NCBI GenBank assembly: GCA_050015815.1
Contig: JBEKAR010000025.1
Span: forward strand, 1-15,223
Length of the DNA stretch: 15,223 bases
Direction of reading: 5' to 3'
From: JAJRAL01 sp050015815
GTDB taxonomy: Archaea > Thermoplasmatota > Thermoplasmata > Methanomassiliicoccales > UBA472
Shown: positions 1-5,746 of the stretch, piece by piece
Position numbering within the stretch: position 1 is the stretch's first letter
Layout: every line of letters starts with the position of its first letter
Translations under genes and position numbers: made by a program
Notes under the pieces: generated by a model
The model's database searches: none
What the model saw: only the letters and a program-made list of their open reading frames with translations
What the model was told of the DNA's origin: nothing

Positions 1-240
1 ATCGCAGCCTCCGACAGGGTCATCCTACGATCCTTGGCGGGAATCAAGGAGGAAGACGACAACCCTGCGTGGGAGAAGGTCGAGTATATGCGGTTGGACA
101 AGAAGCTGCTCGCGCTCGCTGGCTCGTACGTCTACTTCCTGCCGCCCTTCCCGTTCGTGGCGGAAATCGTTGGAGAGTGGAGGCTCCGGGTGATGAACAG
201 CGTACCGGTGCACGAGGAGAACGTCGGCGGTCTCACCTGA
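1..240 (+). CDS. C-terminal end of an unrecognised protein (5' truncated)
   Basis: An open frame runs from the first base of the window to a TGA at 238-240, giving about 79 residues of a protein whose start lies outside. I do not recognise the family. The segment is mixed in character, with an acidic stretch (KEEDD), a hydrophobic patch around VYFLPPFPFVAEIV, and a charged tail. A TTG at 34 could be a start, but nothing supports it and the frame is open upstream of it. The stop directly abuts the stop of the convergent reductase gene (TGA complement at 241-243), leaving no spacer for terminators. Codons are GC-rich like the neighbours, so it is probably a real gene end, but a chance frame cannot be excluded. 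Confidence 0.5.
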   Translation: MAASDRVILRSLAGIKEEDDNPAWEKVEYMRLDKKLLALAGSYVYFLPPFPFVAEIVGEWRLRVMNSVPVHEENVGGLT

Positions 241-1638
241 TCATCTCGAATGCTCGTGGCGGTGCTCTGGGTCCACCAGGTTCGCCAGGGCGTTCGCCAC
301 CGCCTCGCTCAGCGCAGGATGTATGACCTGGCTCCGGGCAATCGGGGTGAAGGTCTGGTCACCGCAGTTCATCAGATAAACGAGAGGTTGCACCAGGATC
401 GATGCCTGCGGCCCGCAGACTGTTGCACCAAGTATCCTCAGCGTCTCCGGGTCGACGATCACCTTGACGAAGCTGTCCTCGTCGCCCATCGCGAAGCCCT
501 TGGCGCAGCTGCTATAAAGCGCGAACCCGACGAAGTAGCGTCGCCCATTTGCTTTCGCTACCGCCTCCGTCACTCCGACCGCGCTGACCTCCGGATACGT
601 GAAGACCGCGTGCGGGACGGCGTGCTCGTCGAACTTGACCTTGACCTTCCCGTAAGCGTTGAACCATGCCACGTCCGATCCGTAGTTCGCCGTGTGGCGG
701 AACATGTGCTTGCCGATGATGTCCCCGAACGCCCAGATGCCGGGGACGGATGTCTCGAGATACTCGTTCACCACGACGTAGTTGCTCGCGTCGGTCTTGA
801 CCCCCGTCGCAGCGACGTCGAGAAGGTCGGCATTGCTCTTCACTCCCGCCGTTACCAGGATCTCATCGGCCACGACCTGGGAAGTCTCGCCTGATTCTCT
901 GTCTCGATACGAGACGACCTTTCCGCGCGGGTCCTTCTGCACCTCGAACACCTCTTTGTTGGTCGCGACGTGGAGGTAGGTCGCCATCGTATCGGCGACG
1001 AGGGCGCTTGCCTCTGGCTCCTCCATCGAAAGAAGCGTCTTGCCGTGCCCGATGATGGTCACTTCGACGCCCATGCCAGCGAAGAAGTGGCCGAACTCGC
1101 AGGCATTGTACCCTCCGCCCAATATCGCGAGCTTGGTGGGAAGCTTCTCGAAATCGAACACCGTCTCGGAGGTCAGGTATCCTGCGCCCTCTAGGCCAGG
1201 TACGTTGGGTACGGCTGACCGAACTCCCGCGGCTATCATGATCTTCGGTGCCCTGATCTTCTCATCGCCCGCCTGCATCGTCTTGGGTCCGATGAACTTG
1301 CAACTGAGGTTGTAGAGCGTGACCCCGTCGTCTGCCGCCACGCCCTCTTCCATTTGGTGTCTGTCATGTAGCACCAGATCCCACATGCGCTTGCGGATCA
1401 TCTCGAAGTCGATCGACTCCACCTTGGCGTTTATCCCGATCGCCTTTCCGTGCTCTATCTCCCGGACTAGCGTAGCTGGCTCGATGAGGATTTTGCTCGG
1501 GATGCATCCGCGGTTGAGGCAAGTGCCGCCGAGCGGCCCGTCCTCGACGACTGCGACTGTAAGCCCCTGACCGCGCGCCCTCGACACGACGTTCATGCCC
1601 GCCCCAGATCCAATCACGATGAGGTCGTAGTCCTTCAT
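241..1638 (-). CDS. FAD-dependent disulfide reductase, mycothione reductase / dihydrolipoyl dehydrogenase-like
   Basis: This is a pyridine-nucleotide disulfide oxidoreductase of class I, 465 residues, full length for the family. Visible parts in order are the N-terminal FAD loop GSGAG (10-14), the redox disulfide C40-x4-C45 in GGTCLNRGCIPSK, a second dinucleotide loop GGGYNACE (174-181) for NAD(P)H, the second FAD motif AFGD (303-306), and the C-terminal His440-Glu445 pair (HPALSE) that completes the active site of the partner subunit in the dimer. The C-terminal half (VFTYPEVSAVGVTEA, then AKGFAMGDED and GPQASILVQPL) reads most like mycothione reductases, but archaea are not known to make mycothiol, so the substrate is open. 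No 2-oxoacid dehydrogenase subunits are nearby. I chose the ATG at 1638, which has a GAGTG six bases upstream. A GTG at 1647 would add three residues and fits a nearly leaderless start. Confidence 0.85.
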   Translation of the reverse strand: MKDYDLIVIGSGAGMNVVSRARGQGLTVAVVEDGPLGGTCLNRGCIPSKILIEPATLVREIEHGKAIGINAKVESIDFEMIRKRMWDLVLHDRHQMEEGVAADDGVTLYNLSCKFIGPKTMQAGDEKIRAPKIMIAAGVRSAVPNVPGLEGAGYLTSETVFDFEKLPTKLAILGGGYNACEFGHFFAGMGVEVTIIGHGKTLLSMEEPEASALVADTMATYLHVATNKEVFEVQKDPRGKVVSYRDRESGETSQVVADEILVTAGVKSNADLLDVAATGVKTDASNYVVVNEYLETSVPGIWAFGDIIGKHMFRHTANYGSDVAWFNAYGKVKVKFDEHAVPHAVFTYPEVSAVGVTEAVAKANGRRYFVGFALYSSCAKGFAMGDEDSFVKVIVDPETLRILGATVCGPQASILVQPLVYLMNCGDQTFTPIARSQVIHPALSEAVANALANLVDPEHRHEHSR

Positions 1639-1674
1639 CTGGAACACTCTGAAGGTTGCTACCGAGCACCGCGT

Positions 1675-1682
1675 CTTTATCG
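1675..1682 (-). promoter_or_regulatory. TATA-like box for the disulfide reductase
   Basis: The minus strand reads CGATAAAG here, preceded by the purine-rich GGAAA. A start about 27 bp downstream falls near 1651, a few bases before the GTG at 1647 and 13 bases before the ATG at 1638. It lies in the 51-74 bp gap after the upstream three-cysteine gene, so the reductase could be transcribed alone as well as by read-through. Confidence 0.4.
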
Positions 1683-1698
1683 TTTCCGATACGTTGTC

Positions 1699-2025
1699 TC
1701 AAACGAACTCGACGCTATTGCTTCCTGCACTCTTGGCGAGGTTCTTGGAAAGAAGACCCGCCTCAAGCCAGGCTGCATTCATTATGCCTGCAGGAACCAG
1801 GCAGGTCGCGCTCATGTGGGAGATCTTGACCGCCTCCCAGACCTTGCTGGACCGCTTGTCCGTCAGGTCCGCGATGCTCAACTCGTTTACTAGCTCGACG
1901 AACTCCTTCACGTGGTCGCACTCCGTGACAGCCTTCACTCCGTAATTGCCACCAGGCAATGCGGTGACCTCGATAACGTGAACTTTGCCGCAGACCTTCA
2001 TGTGCACCTTGACGGTCGAGGACAT
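1699..2025 (-). CDS. Small three-cysteine protein resembling DUF6951
   Basis: 108 residues. The pattern of a cysteine near the N-terminus (VCGKV, C12), a middle ECDHVKEFVE (C36) and a late TCLVPAGIMNAAWLEAGL (C75) resembles the archaeal family I know as DUF6951, whose function is unknown. This assignment is from memory and is moderate. The frame stays open upstream to a start at 2142, but I chose the ATG at 2025: a clear TATA element is centred about 28 bp upstream, giving a leaderless mRNA, and the residues encoded upstream (basic, RFCESEGRHTKKY) look non-coding. It lies just upstream of the disulfide reductase on the same strand, so a redox or thiol-related link is possible but unproven. 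Confidence 0.65.
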   Translation of the reverse strand: MSSTVKVHMKVCGKVHVIEVTALPGGNYGVKAVTECDHVKEFVELVNELSIADLTDKRSSKVWEAVKISHMSATCLVPAGIMNAAWLEAGLLSKNLAKSAGSNSVEFV

Positions 2026-2048
2026 CCCTTGAGCGAGTCCCTTGCACG

Positions 2049-2058
2049 AGATATACTT
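2049..2058 (-). promoter_or_regulatory. TATA box for leaderless DUF6951-like gene
   Basis: The minus strand reads AAAGAAGTATATCTCG, a purine-rich BRE-like stretch followed by GTATATCT. The centre is about 28 bp upstream of the ATG at 2025, so transcription would start at or next to the start codon. Confidence 0.6.
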
Positions 2059-2083
2059 CTTTGTGTGCCGACCCTCGCTTTCG

Positions 2084-2104
2084 CAAAACCTCGATCGGGT
2101 TTTG
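2084..2104. promoter_or_regulatory. Inverted repeat CAAAACC-N7-GGTTTTG
   Basis: Seven-base perfect arms flank a seven-base spacer. The repeat lies in the divergent gap between the DUF6951-like gene and amt, about 25 bp upstream of the former's BRE. It could be a protein-binding site or a chance palindrome; no known regulator motif is recognised. Confidence 0.3.
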
Positions 2105-2182
2105 TTGAGTCCTTTGAAGACTCTGATATTCCTATTGTACATATGTCTAGTAAGCTAGCAACAGTTAGCCATTTGCGTAGTG

Positions 2183-2194
2183 CATAAACATATT
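2183..2194 (+). promoter_or_regulatory. Probable TATA region for amt-glnK
   Basis: An AT-rich stretch (CATAAACATATT) stands out in GC-rich surroundings. A start about 27 bp downstream would fall near 2213-2216, giving a leader of about 90 nt before the amt ATG, longer than at the neighbouring genes. Confidence 0.4.
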
Positions 2195-2218
2195 AGTAGT
2201 CCTTTGTCTATGCATCGC

Positions 2219-2248
2219 CGGAAACACGCAACGTATGTGCAGTTTCCG
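2219..2248. promoter_or_regulatory. Dyad upstream of amt (CGGAAAC-N16-GTTTCCG)
   Basis: Perfect seven-base arms at 2219-2225 and 2242-2248 are separated by 16 bases. A second, overlapping pair ACACGC (2224-2229) and GCGTGT (2248-2253) can form an alternative. The site lies just downstream of the predicted amt transcription start, where a bound repressor could block the polymerase, or where the RNA could fold. The core GGAA...TTCC recalls the methanogen NrpR operator, but that has a six-base spacer. Confidence 0.4.
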
Positions 2249-2304
2249 CGTGTGCAACGATAGCACGGACTGGACGATTGGACCCGCCTCGACGTCGTTG
2301 CAGA

Positions 2305-3555
2305 ATGGAGGACGGTGAACAGTTGGCGTTAATCGACTCGGGAGACACGGCTTGGATGTTGATCTCGACGGCCCTGGTGTTCATAATGACGCCAGCGGTC
2401 GGGTTCTTCTACGGGGGGATGCTCCGGAAGCAGAACATGCTGAGCATCCTCGGCCAGAGCATCATCATCATTGGAATGGTGACCCTGATCTGGATCACGG
2501 TCGGATTCAGCCTGGCGTTCGGAGCGTTCAAGGAACCCCTGATCGGGAACTTTGATTGGTTCATGCTCAAGGGGATCGGTGGGGCGCCCATCGACACGTA
2601 CGCGTCGACCATCCCCGGAATTCTGTACATGATGTTCCAGGGAATGTTCGCGATCATCACTGTGGCGCTCATCATCGGCGGCCTCGCCGAAAGGATGAAG
2701 CTCAAGGCGCTAATCACATTCCTATTCATCTGGACGTTCCTCGTCTACATCCCGGTGGCGCACTGGGTGTGGGGCGGGGGTTGGCTAGCCCAAATAGGGG
2801 CGCTCGACTTCGCCGGAGGGACGGTCGTGCACATCACCGCTGGTGTCTCAGTGCTCGCTGGTGTGCTAGTGCTAGGCAAGAGGACGTCACTGAACAATGG
2901 CACCCCGGAGACACCACACAACATCCCATTCGTCGTCCTCGGTGGTGCCCTGCTATGGATCGGCTGGTTCGGATTCAACGGCGGCAGCGCGTTGACGTCC
3001 GGCGCTTTGGCGGCGAACGCCTTCGTCGTGACCATGGTCGCGGCATCGACGGCGGCCGTCGTCTGGGGCCTGGTCAACTACTTCCACCTTGGCAGGCCTG
3101 GTGTGCTCGGCATGATCTCAGGAGCAATTGCAGGGTTGGTAGCGATCACCCCCGCCTCCGGTTTCGTTGACGTTTCAGGCGCGATTGCCATCGGCATCGG
3201 AGCCGGGATCTTCTGCTACGGCGGTATACTCGTCCGCAAGAGATTTGGATTCGATGACGCTTTGGATGTCTGGGGCGTGCACGGCATCGGCGGTACCTGG
3301 GGTGCTCTCGCCACCGGGCTGTTCGCGACCTCTGCAGTGAACCCCGCTGTGGTCAACAACGGTGTCGCGTATGGCGGGGGCTTCACCCTGCTAGGCGCAC
3401 AGCTGATAGCCGTTGCGGCGGTCTGGGCGTTCGCCTTCAGCATCACATTTGTAGTGATGCACATCCTGAAGCGGACGATGACGATCCGCATGACGAAGGA
3501 AGAGGAACGCATCGGTGCTGACATCATCCAGCACGGGGAGAATGCATACTCGTGA
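2305..3555 (+). CDS. amt: Ammonium transporter (Amt/MEP/Rh family)
   Basis: A membrane channel for ammonium, 416 residues, close to characterised archaeal Amt proteins. Eleven hydrophobic segments are readable between residues about 15 and 390. TM1 carries FFYGGMLRKQN. The periplasmic tryptophan region is AHWVWGGGW (152-160). The signature DFAGGTVVHITAG (168-180) provides the first pore histidine H176, and VWGVHGIGGTWGALATG provides the second, H326. F115 in MFQGMFAIIT is a candidate gate residue. The C-terminal cytoplasmic tail (about 390-416, basic then acidic) is the region that contacts GlnK. The frame is open from a TTG at 2278, but the ATG at 2305 gives the family-typical N-terminus. 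glnK starts 10 bp after the stop, with its ribosome-binding site overlapping it, so they form one operon. Confidence 0.97.
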   Translation: MEDGEQLALIDSGDTAWMLISTALVFIMTPAVGFFYGGMLRKQNMLSILGQSIIIIGMVTLIWITVGFSLAFGAFKEPLIGNFDWFMLKGIGGAPIDTYASTIPGILYMMFQGMFAIITVALIIGGLAERMKLKALITFLFIWTFLVYIPVAHWVWGGGWLAQIGALDFAGGTVVHITAGVSVLAGVLVLGKRTSLNNGTPETPHNIPFVVLGGALLWIGWFGFNGGSALTSGALAANAFVVTMVAASTAAVVWGLVNYFHLGRPGVLGMISGAIAGLVAITPASGFVDVSGAIAIGIGAGIFCYGGILVRKRFGFDDALDVWGVHGIGGTWGALATGLFATSAVNPAVVNNGVAYGGGFTLLGAQLIAVAAVWAFAFSITFVVMHILKRTMTIRMTKEEERIGADIIQHGENAYS

Positions 3556-3565
3556 GGTGAATGAA

Positions 3566-3895
3566 ATGATCAAAGTGGAAGCGGTAATAAGGCCGGAGAA
3601 GCTCGGAGCGGTGAAGACCGCCCTGACTGAAGTCGGGGTGAACGGCATGACCACCTACATGGTCCTCGGCCGCGGCGAGCAGGGCGGCCTGGAATTCACT
3701 CATCGGGCGGGGAAGTACAAGGTTGACCTCCTCGAGAAGATAAAGATTGAGGTTGTCGTCCCCGATGGTAAGGCGGACGCGGTCGTCAAGGCGATCATGG
3801 ACTCGGCGCGCACTGGCGAGGTCGGGGACGGCAAGATATTCCTCACTCGCATCGAGAAGGTGATCAAGGTGAGGACGGGCGAATCCGCTGAATGA
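3566..3895 (+). CDS. glnK: Nitrogen regulatory protein PII (GlnK)
   Basis: A trimeric PII signal protein, 109 residues, which binds ATP/ADP and 2-oxoglutarate and plugs the Amt channel. It aligns without gaps to E. coli GlnB over most of its length. The T-loop covers residues 37-55 with Q39, the 2-oxoglutarate/ATP contact, and Tyr51 at the classical modification position, while the Tyr46 position is His. The B-loop TGEVGDGKIF (about 83-92) and the C-terminal RTGE are intact. The frame is open upstream into amt, but the ATG at 3566 gives the canonical MIKVEAVIRPEKL start and has a GAGGTGA ribosome-binding site at 3554-3560 overlapping the amt stop. The amt-glnK pairing is nearly universal and supports ammonium uptake control. 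Confidence 0.97.
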   Translation: MIKVEAVIRPEKLGAVKTALTEVGVNGMTTYMVLGRGEQGGLEFTHRAGKYKVDLLEKIKIEVVVPDGKADAVVKAIMDSARTGEVGDGKIFLTRIEKVIKVRTGESAE

Positions 3896-3913
3896 GGATG
3901 ACCTCCTTTCAAA

Positions 3914-3937
3914 ACCCTTTCCCTTTCATCTTTTTCG
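3914..3937 (+). terminator. T-rich termination region after glnK
   Basis: Shortly after the glnK stop the plus strand becomes pyrimidine-rich, with CCCTTTCCCTTTC followed by a TTTTT run. Archaeal RNA polymerase terminates at such T-runs. It separates glnK from the convergent six-cysteine gene. Confidence 0.4.
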
Positions 3938-3949
3938 ATACGGCCGCGA

Positions 3950-4147
3950 TCACGACGATCGGCGCAAGGAAGGTTCGAACTCTGATGCCTGAAGCTGCTT
4001 GAGCTCGCTCTCGACGACCTTCCAGCTGCAATTCTGGCATGTGTCCCTGCCTGTAGCTATTACCTCGCTGCAGACGGGGCAGCGGCCGGCGATGGGGACG
4101 CAATTGCATCCAGGCTTTTCTGGGAGATTGTCAAGCATGTTCCGCAT
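3950..4147 (-). CDS. Six-cysteine mini-protein (zinc-ribbon-like), function unknown
   Basis: 65 residues with three cysteine pairs: C14-x-C16, C23-x2-C26 (RCPVCSEVI) and C37-x2-C40 (TCQNCSWK), followed by a charged helix-like tail. The CPVC...CQNC arrangement is that of a zinc ribbon, and the first pair might bind a second metal. I do not recognise a named family. The ATG at 4147 was chosen because an ATTATTAT element is centred 27 bp upstream (leaderless start). A GTG at 4159 is the longest alternative. The last residues (EPSLRRSS) look poor, and another frame over 3909-3990 reads as a short hydrophobic segment plus a basic tail, so a frameshift near the 3' end is possible. It lies convergent to glnK. 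Confidence 0.6.
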   Translation of the reverse strand: MRNMLDNLPEKPGCNCVPIAGRCPVCSEVIATGRDTCQNCSWKVVESELKQLQASEFEPSLRRSS

Positions 4148-4170
4148 GCAACAACGCACTCATGACCGCC

Positions 4171-4178
4171 ATAATAAT
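4171..4178 (-). promoter_or_regulatory. TATA-like box for the six-cysteine gene
   Basis: The minus strand reads ATTATTAT, centred 27 bp upstream of the ATG at 4147, consistent with a leaderless transcript. Confidence 0.5.
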
Positions 4179-4214
4179 GCTTCCCAATTGTCTTTCCGGA
4201 CATGAGCCAACTGG

Positions 4215-4376
4215 TTACCCGGACTTCGGTCTCGGGGCATTGCACTTCCAGCATGCCTCGTTCTTGCTCACGTTCACCGCGTCGCACTCGCACTTCCAGG
4301 TGCCTTTGAAGTTGTAGGTGTCGCAGACGGCGCACTTCGACGGCGCTTCCTCGCGCGTCTTCTCATCCCTAGGCAT
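4215..4376 (-). CDS. RanBP2-type zinc-finger-like mini-protein
   Basis: 53 residues, short enough to be missed by usual gene-length cut-offs. It has a charged N-terminus, then C15-x2-C18, then a block matching the RanBP2 finger pattern: W27-K-C29-E-C31-x3-N35-x6-C42-x2-C45, ending in ...APRP. The only departure is one residue rather than two to four between the first two finger cysteines. Such fingers bind single-stranded RNA or protein partners in eukaryotes; the role in archaea is not known to me. The ATG at 4376 has an AT-rich element centred 27 bp upstream, and the stop is TAA. The gene precedes another six-cysteine protein on the same strand with 67 bp between them, and each appears to have its own promoter. 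Confidence 0.65.
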   Translation of the reverse strand: MPRDEKTREEAPSKCAVCDTYNFKGTWKCECDAVNVSKNEACWKCNAPRPKSG

Positions 4377-4398
4377 CGCTCAATCTAGGTTGGTGGAA

Positions 4399-4407
4399 CT
4401 ATTCAAA
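4399..4407 (-). promoter_or_regulatory. TATA-like box for the RanBP2-like gene
   Basis: The minus strand reads TTTGAATAG, positions -31 to -23 from the ATG at 4376, as expected for a leaderless archaeal gene. Confidence 0.45.
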
Positions 4408-4456
4408 TGAGCGGTTCGATTGACGGCGCCATGGGCGACCGTCAAAGGACGAAAAG

Positions 4457-4531
4457 CGCGCGAGCGGGGATTCGAACCCCGGACCTGCAGCTTAGGAGGC
4501 TGCTGCCATATCCATGCTAGGCCACTCGCGC
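4457..4531 (-). tRNA. tRNA-Arg (anticodon CCU)
   Basis: A complete cloverleaf is readable on the minus strand. The acceptor stem is GCGCGAG/CTCGCGC, the D stem GCC/GGC, and the anticodon stem GCAGC/GCTGC encloses the loop CTCCTAA with anticodon CCU, reading AGG. The T arm is CGGGG-TTCGAAT-CCCCG. The discriminator base is G and no CCA is encoded; a TTTT run (complement 4452-4455) follows directly and may end transcription. No intron is present. It sits 34 bp downstream of the FKBP stop on the same strand, with its own TATA-like element. Confidence 0.95.
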
Positions 4532-4556
4532 TTGGTGGATACGTATCGGGGAGGGG

Positions 4557-4565
4557 GATAAGAAC
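4557..4565 (-). promoter_or_regulatory. TATA-like box for tRNA-Arg
   Basis: The minus strand reads TTCTTATCC about 28 bp upstream of the tRNA 5' end. It lies immediately after the FKBP stop codon. Confidence 0.4.
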
Positions 4566-5348
4566 CTACTGGGTCGGGAGCTCTTCCTCAGCGAGCTCAC
4601 CCTTCTTCTCGTCCTTGAGCTCTTCCTTCGGCTCCTCCTTCTTCTCCTCATCCTTCTTGACGTACTCCTCGACGAATCTTACGGTCTTTGCACCGAGGGC
4701 CTCGCGGAAGTCCGCCACTATTTTGTACTTGGCGAGAAGCCACTTCTGATCGTACTTACAGACGTCCGGCAGGATGACGCTCGCGACCTCTCCGTCAACC
4801 GACGGGACGAATCCCTCTGCCATACCATAATCCATCTGGATGAGCGCGAGCATCTTGTCGCTCAGGTCCTCGAGTTTGCAGGTTATCCTGAACTTGTACT
4901 TCAGGCTCTTTCCGGCGAAGCGGCGATTGAAGTCGACCCTGACCACCCGCGGGGTGATGCCGATGACCGTCCCGACGCGGTTCTTGATGTTGACCTCCAT
5001 CCCCATCTTTGGCTCGATGTCCTGCTTGAGGAAGTCCCTCACCGGGATCTGCTCGACAAGCTTGGGGTCCCTTGGGCCTGCCGCCTTCTCCGGCGGAATG
5101 ACTACCTCCCTCTCCTCACCGACGTACGAGTTCGAGATGGCCTCGTCGAGTCCTTCGAACAGCCTTCCCGAGCCGACGAGCACCGGGATCGGGCCGTAGG
5201 TCACGTTCTCGTTGAACAGCCCGCCCTCCTTCGCCACGTCGACAATGGATGTGTCAAAGAGTTCGTTCTCATCGGCGGTCCACGCGCTGTACTCGAGGCG
5301 GATGATGTCCCCCTTGTTGATCTTGATTGCCTTTTCGATCTCAGCCAT
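4566..5348 (-). CDS. FKBP-type peptidyl-prolyl cis-trans isomerase, long archaeal (SlyD-like) form
   Basis: A cytosolic prolyl isomerase and chaperone, 260 residues, the size of the archaeal FKBP26-29 class. The FKBP core starts at GDIIRLEYSAWTADENELFDTS (about 13-34), continues with YGPIPVLVGSGRLFEGLDEAI (51-71), and resumes around NRRFAGKSLKYKFRI (141-155). Between them lies the insert-in-flap chaperone domain (about 95-138; FLKQDIEPKMGMEV and GTVIGITPRVVRVDF). A C-terminal domain (160-228) and a Lys/Glu-rich tail (231-260) follow. No signal peptide is seen. The ATG at 5348 has a GGTGA ribosome-binding site five bases upstream; a GTG at 5357 would lie inside it. The stop is TAG, and reading through it would continue 61 codons across the tRNA-Arg gene, so here UAG is almost certainly a true stop. 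Confidence 0.93.
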   Translation of the reverse strand: MAEIEKAIKINKGDIIRLEYSAWTADENELFDTSIVDVAKEGGLFNENVTYGPIPVLVGSGRLFEGLDEAISNSYVGEEREVVIPPEKAAGPRDPKLVEQIPVRDFLKQDIEPKMGMEVNIKNRVGTVIGITPRVVRVDFNRRFAGKSLKYKFRITCKLEDLSDKMLALIQMDYGMAEGFVPSVDGEVASVILPDVCKYDQKWLLAKYKIVADFREALGAKTVRFVEEYVKKDEEKKEEPKEELKDEKKGELAEEELPTQ

Positions 5349-5400
5349 TCGCTTCACCAGTAAGTGTTGATTGGACGGGGTTCGTCATTTGTTCGCCGCT

Positions 5401-5410
5401 CTTATATCTT
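5401..5410 (-). promoter_or_regulatory. TATA box for the FKBP gene
   Basis: The minus strand reads AAGATATAAG, a strong archaeal TATA element. A start near 5378 leaves a leader of about 30 nt, long enough to hold the GGTGA ribosome-binding site. Confidence 0.55.
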
Positions 5411-5624
5411 TTGGTCCGCCGGCTGGCCGTCAAATAAGCGAGAGGGAATCGACAGTGCCTCGGCCCAGGACCCTGATGAGTTCGAGGAATGTCCATGGAA
5501 CGATCTCTAGCGGCTCCATGGTCATCTTCTCTCGTCAGATTCGGAGCTGACTCTCAGACCGAGAACCAGGGTTGCTTTCCAAGCGGGGCCTGCGCTGACT
5601 GTAATGCAATGGCTGGCCGGAAAA
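5411..5624. other. Non-coding gap between FKBP and tRNA-Thr promoters, with one possible 31-codon frame
   Basis: No recognised gene lies here. On the minus strand, 5525 down to 5430 holds a frame of 31 codons starting with MTMEPLEIVPWTF and ending in TGA, with AGAGAAG just upstream of its ATG. It could be a tiny protein or chance. Two copies of CCATGG (5493-5498 and 5516-5521) allow a hairpin. The stretch is GC-rich like coding DNA, and no terminator-like T-run stands out. Confidence 0.25.
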
Positions 5625-5633
5625 CGATAAATC
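5625..5633 (+). promoter_or_regulatory. TATA-like box for tRNA-Thr
   Basis: CGATAAATC, preceded by GGAAAA, is centred 30 bp upstream of the mature 5' end at 5659. Confidence 0.5.
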
Positions 5634-5658
5634 CCCGGACCACTTACAAGGCGGAGAG

Positions 5659-5733
5659 GCCACCATAGCTTAGTGGTAGAGCGGCTGACTTGTAATCAGC
5701 AGGTCGGGAGTTCAAATCTCCCTGGTGGCTCCA
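5659..5733 (+). tRNA. tRNA-Thr (anticodon UGU)
   Basis: The acceptor stem is GCCACCA/TGGTGGC with discriminator T at 5730 and an encoded CCA at 5731-5733. The D arm is GCTTAGTGGTAGAGC. The anticodon stem GCTGA/TCAGC encloses CTTGTAA (anticodon UGU, threonine ACA). The T arm is GGGAG-TTCAAAT-CTCCC. U73 fits archaeal threonine tRNAs. Unlike the tRNA-Arg here, CCA is encoded. The 3' end is 13 bp from the stop of the convergent PLP enzyme gene. Confidence 0.96.
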
Positions 5734-5746
5734 GATCCATTCCCCG

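Noticed and set aside
2026..2142. N-terminal extension of the three-cysteine protein to 2142
   Set aside because: The TATA box at 2049-2058 and the inverted repeat at 2084-2104 lie inside it, and its residues look unlike the rest of the protein.
2219..2248. Canonical NrpR operator before amt
   Set aside because: The described methanogen operator has six bases between its half-sites; here the arms are 16 bases apart. Only the GGAA/TTCC core is shared.
4566..4568. UAG as a sense codon everywhere in this genome
   Set aside because: The FKBP UAG would be followed by 61 codons through tRNA-Arg, which is not plausible protein. UAG therefore seems to remain a stop at least there.
5474..5570. RNase P RNA-like motif (GAGGAATGTCC at 5484-5494, then GAGAACCAGGGTT) or a C/D-box sRNA (TGATGA 5474, CTGA 5547)
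   Set aside because: The two RNase P-like pieces are only about 80 nt apart with no P1-P3 stems and no ACAGAA core. The C and D boxes are about 77 nt apart with no clear C'/D' pair. Both look like chance.
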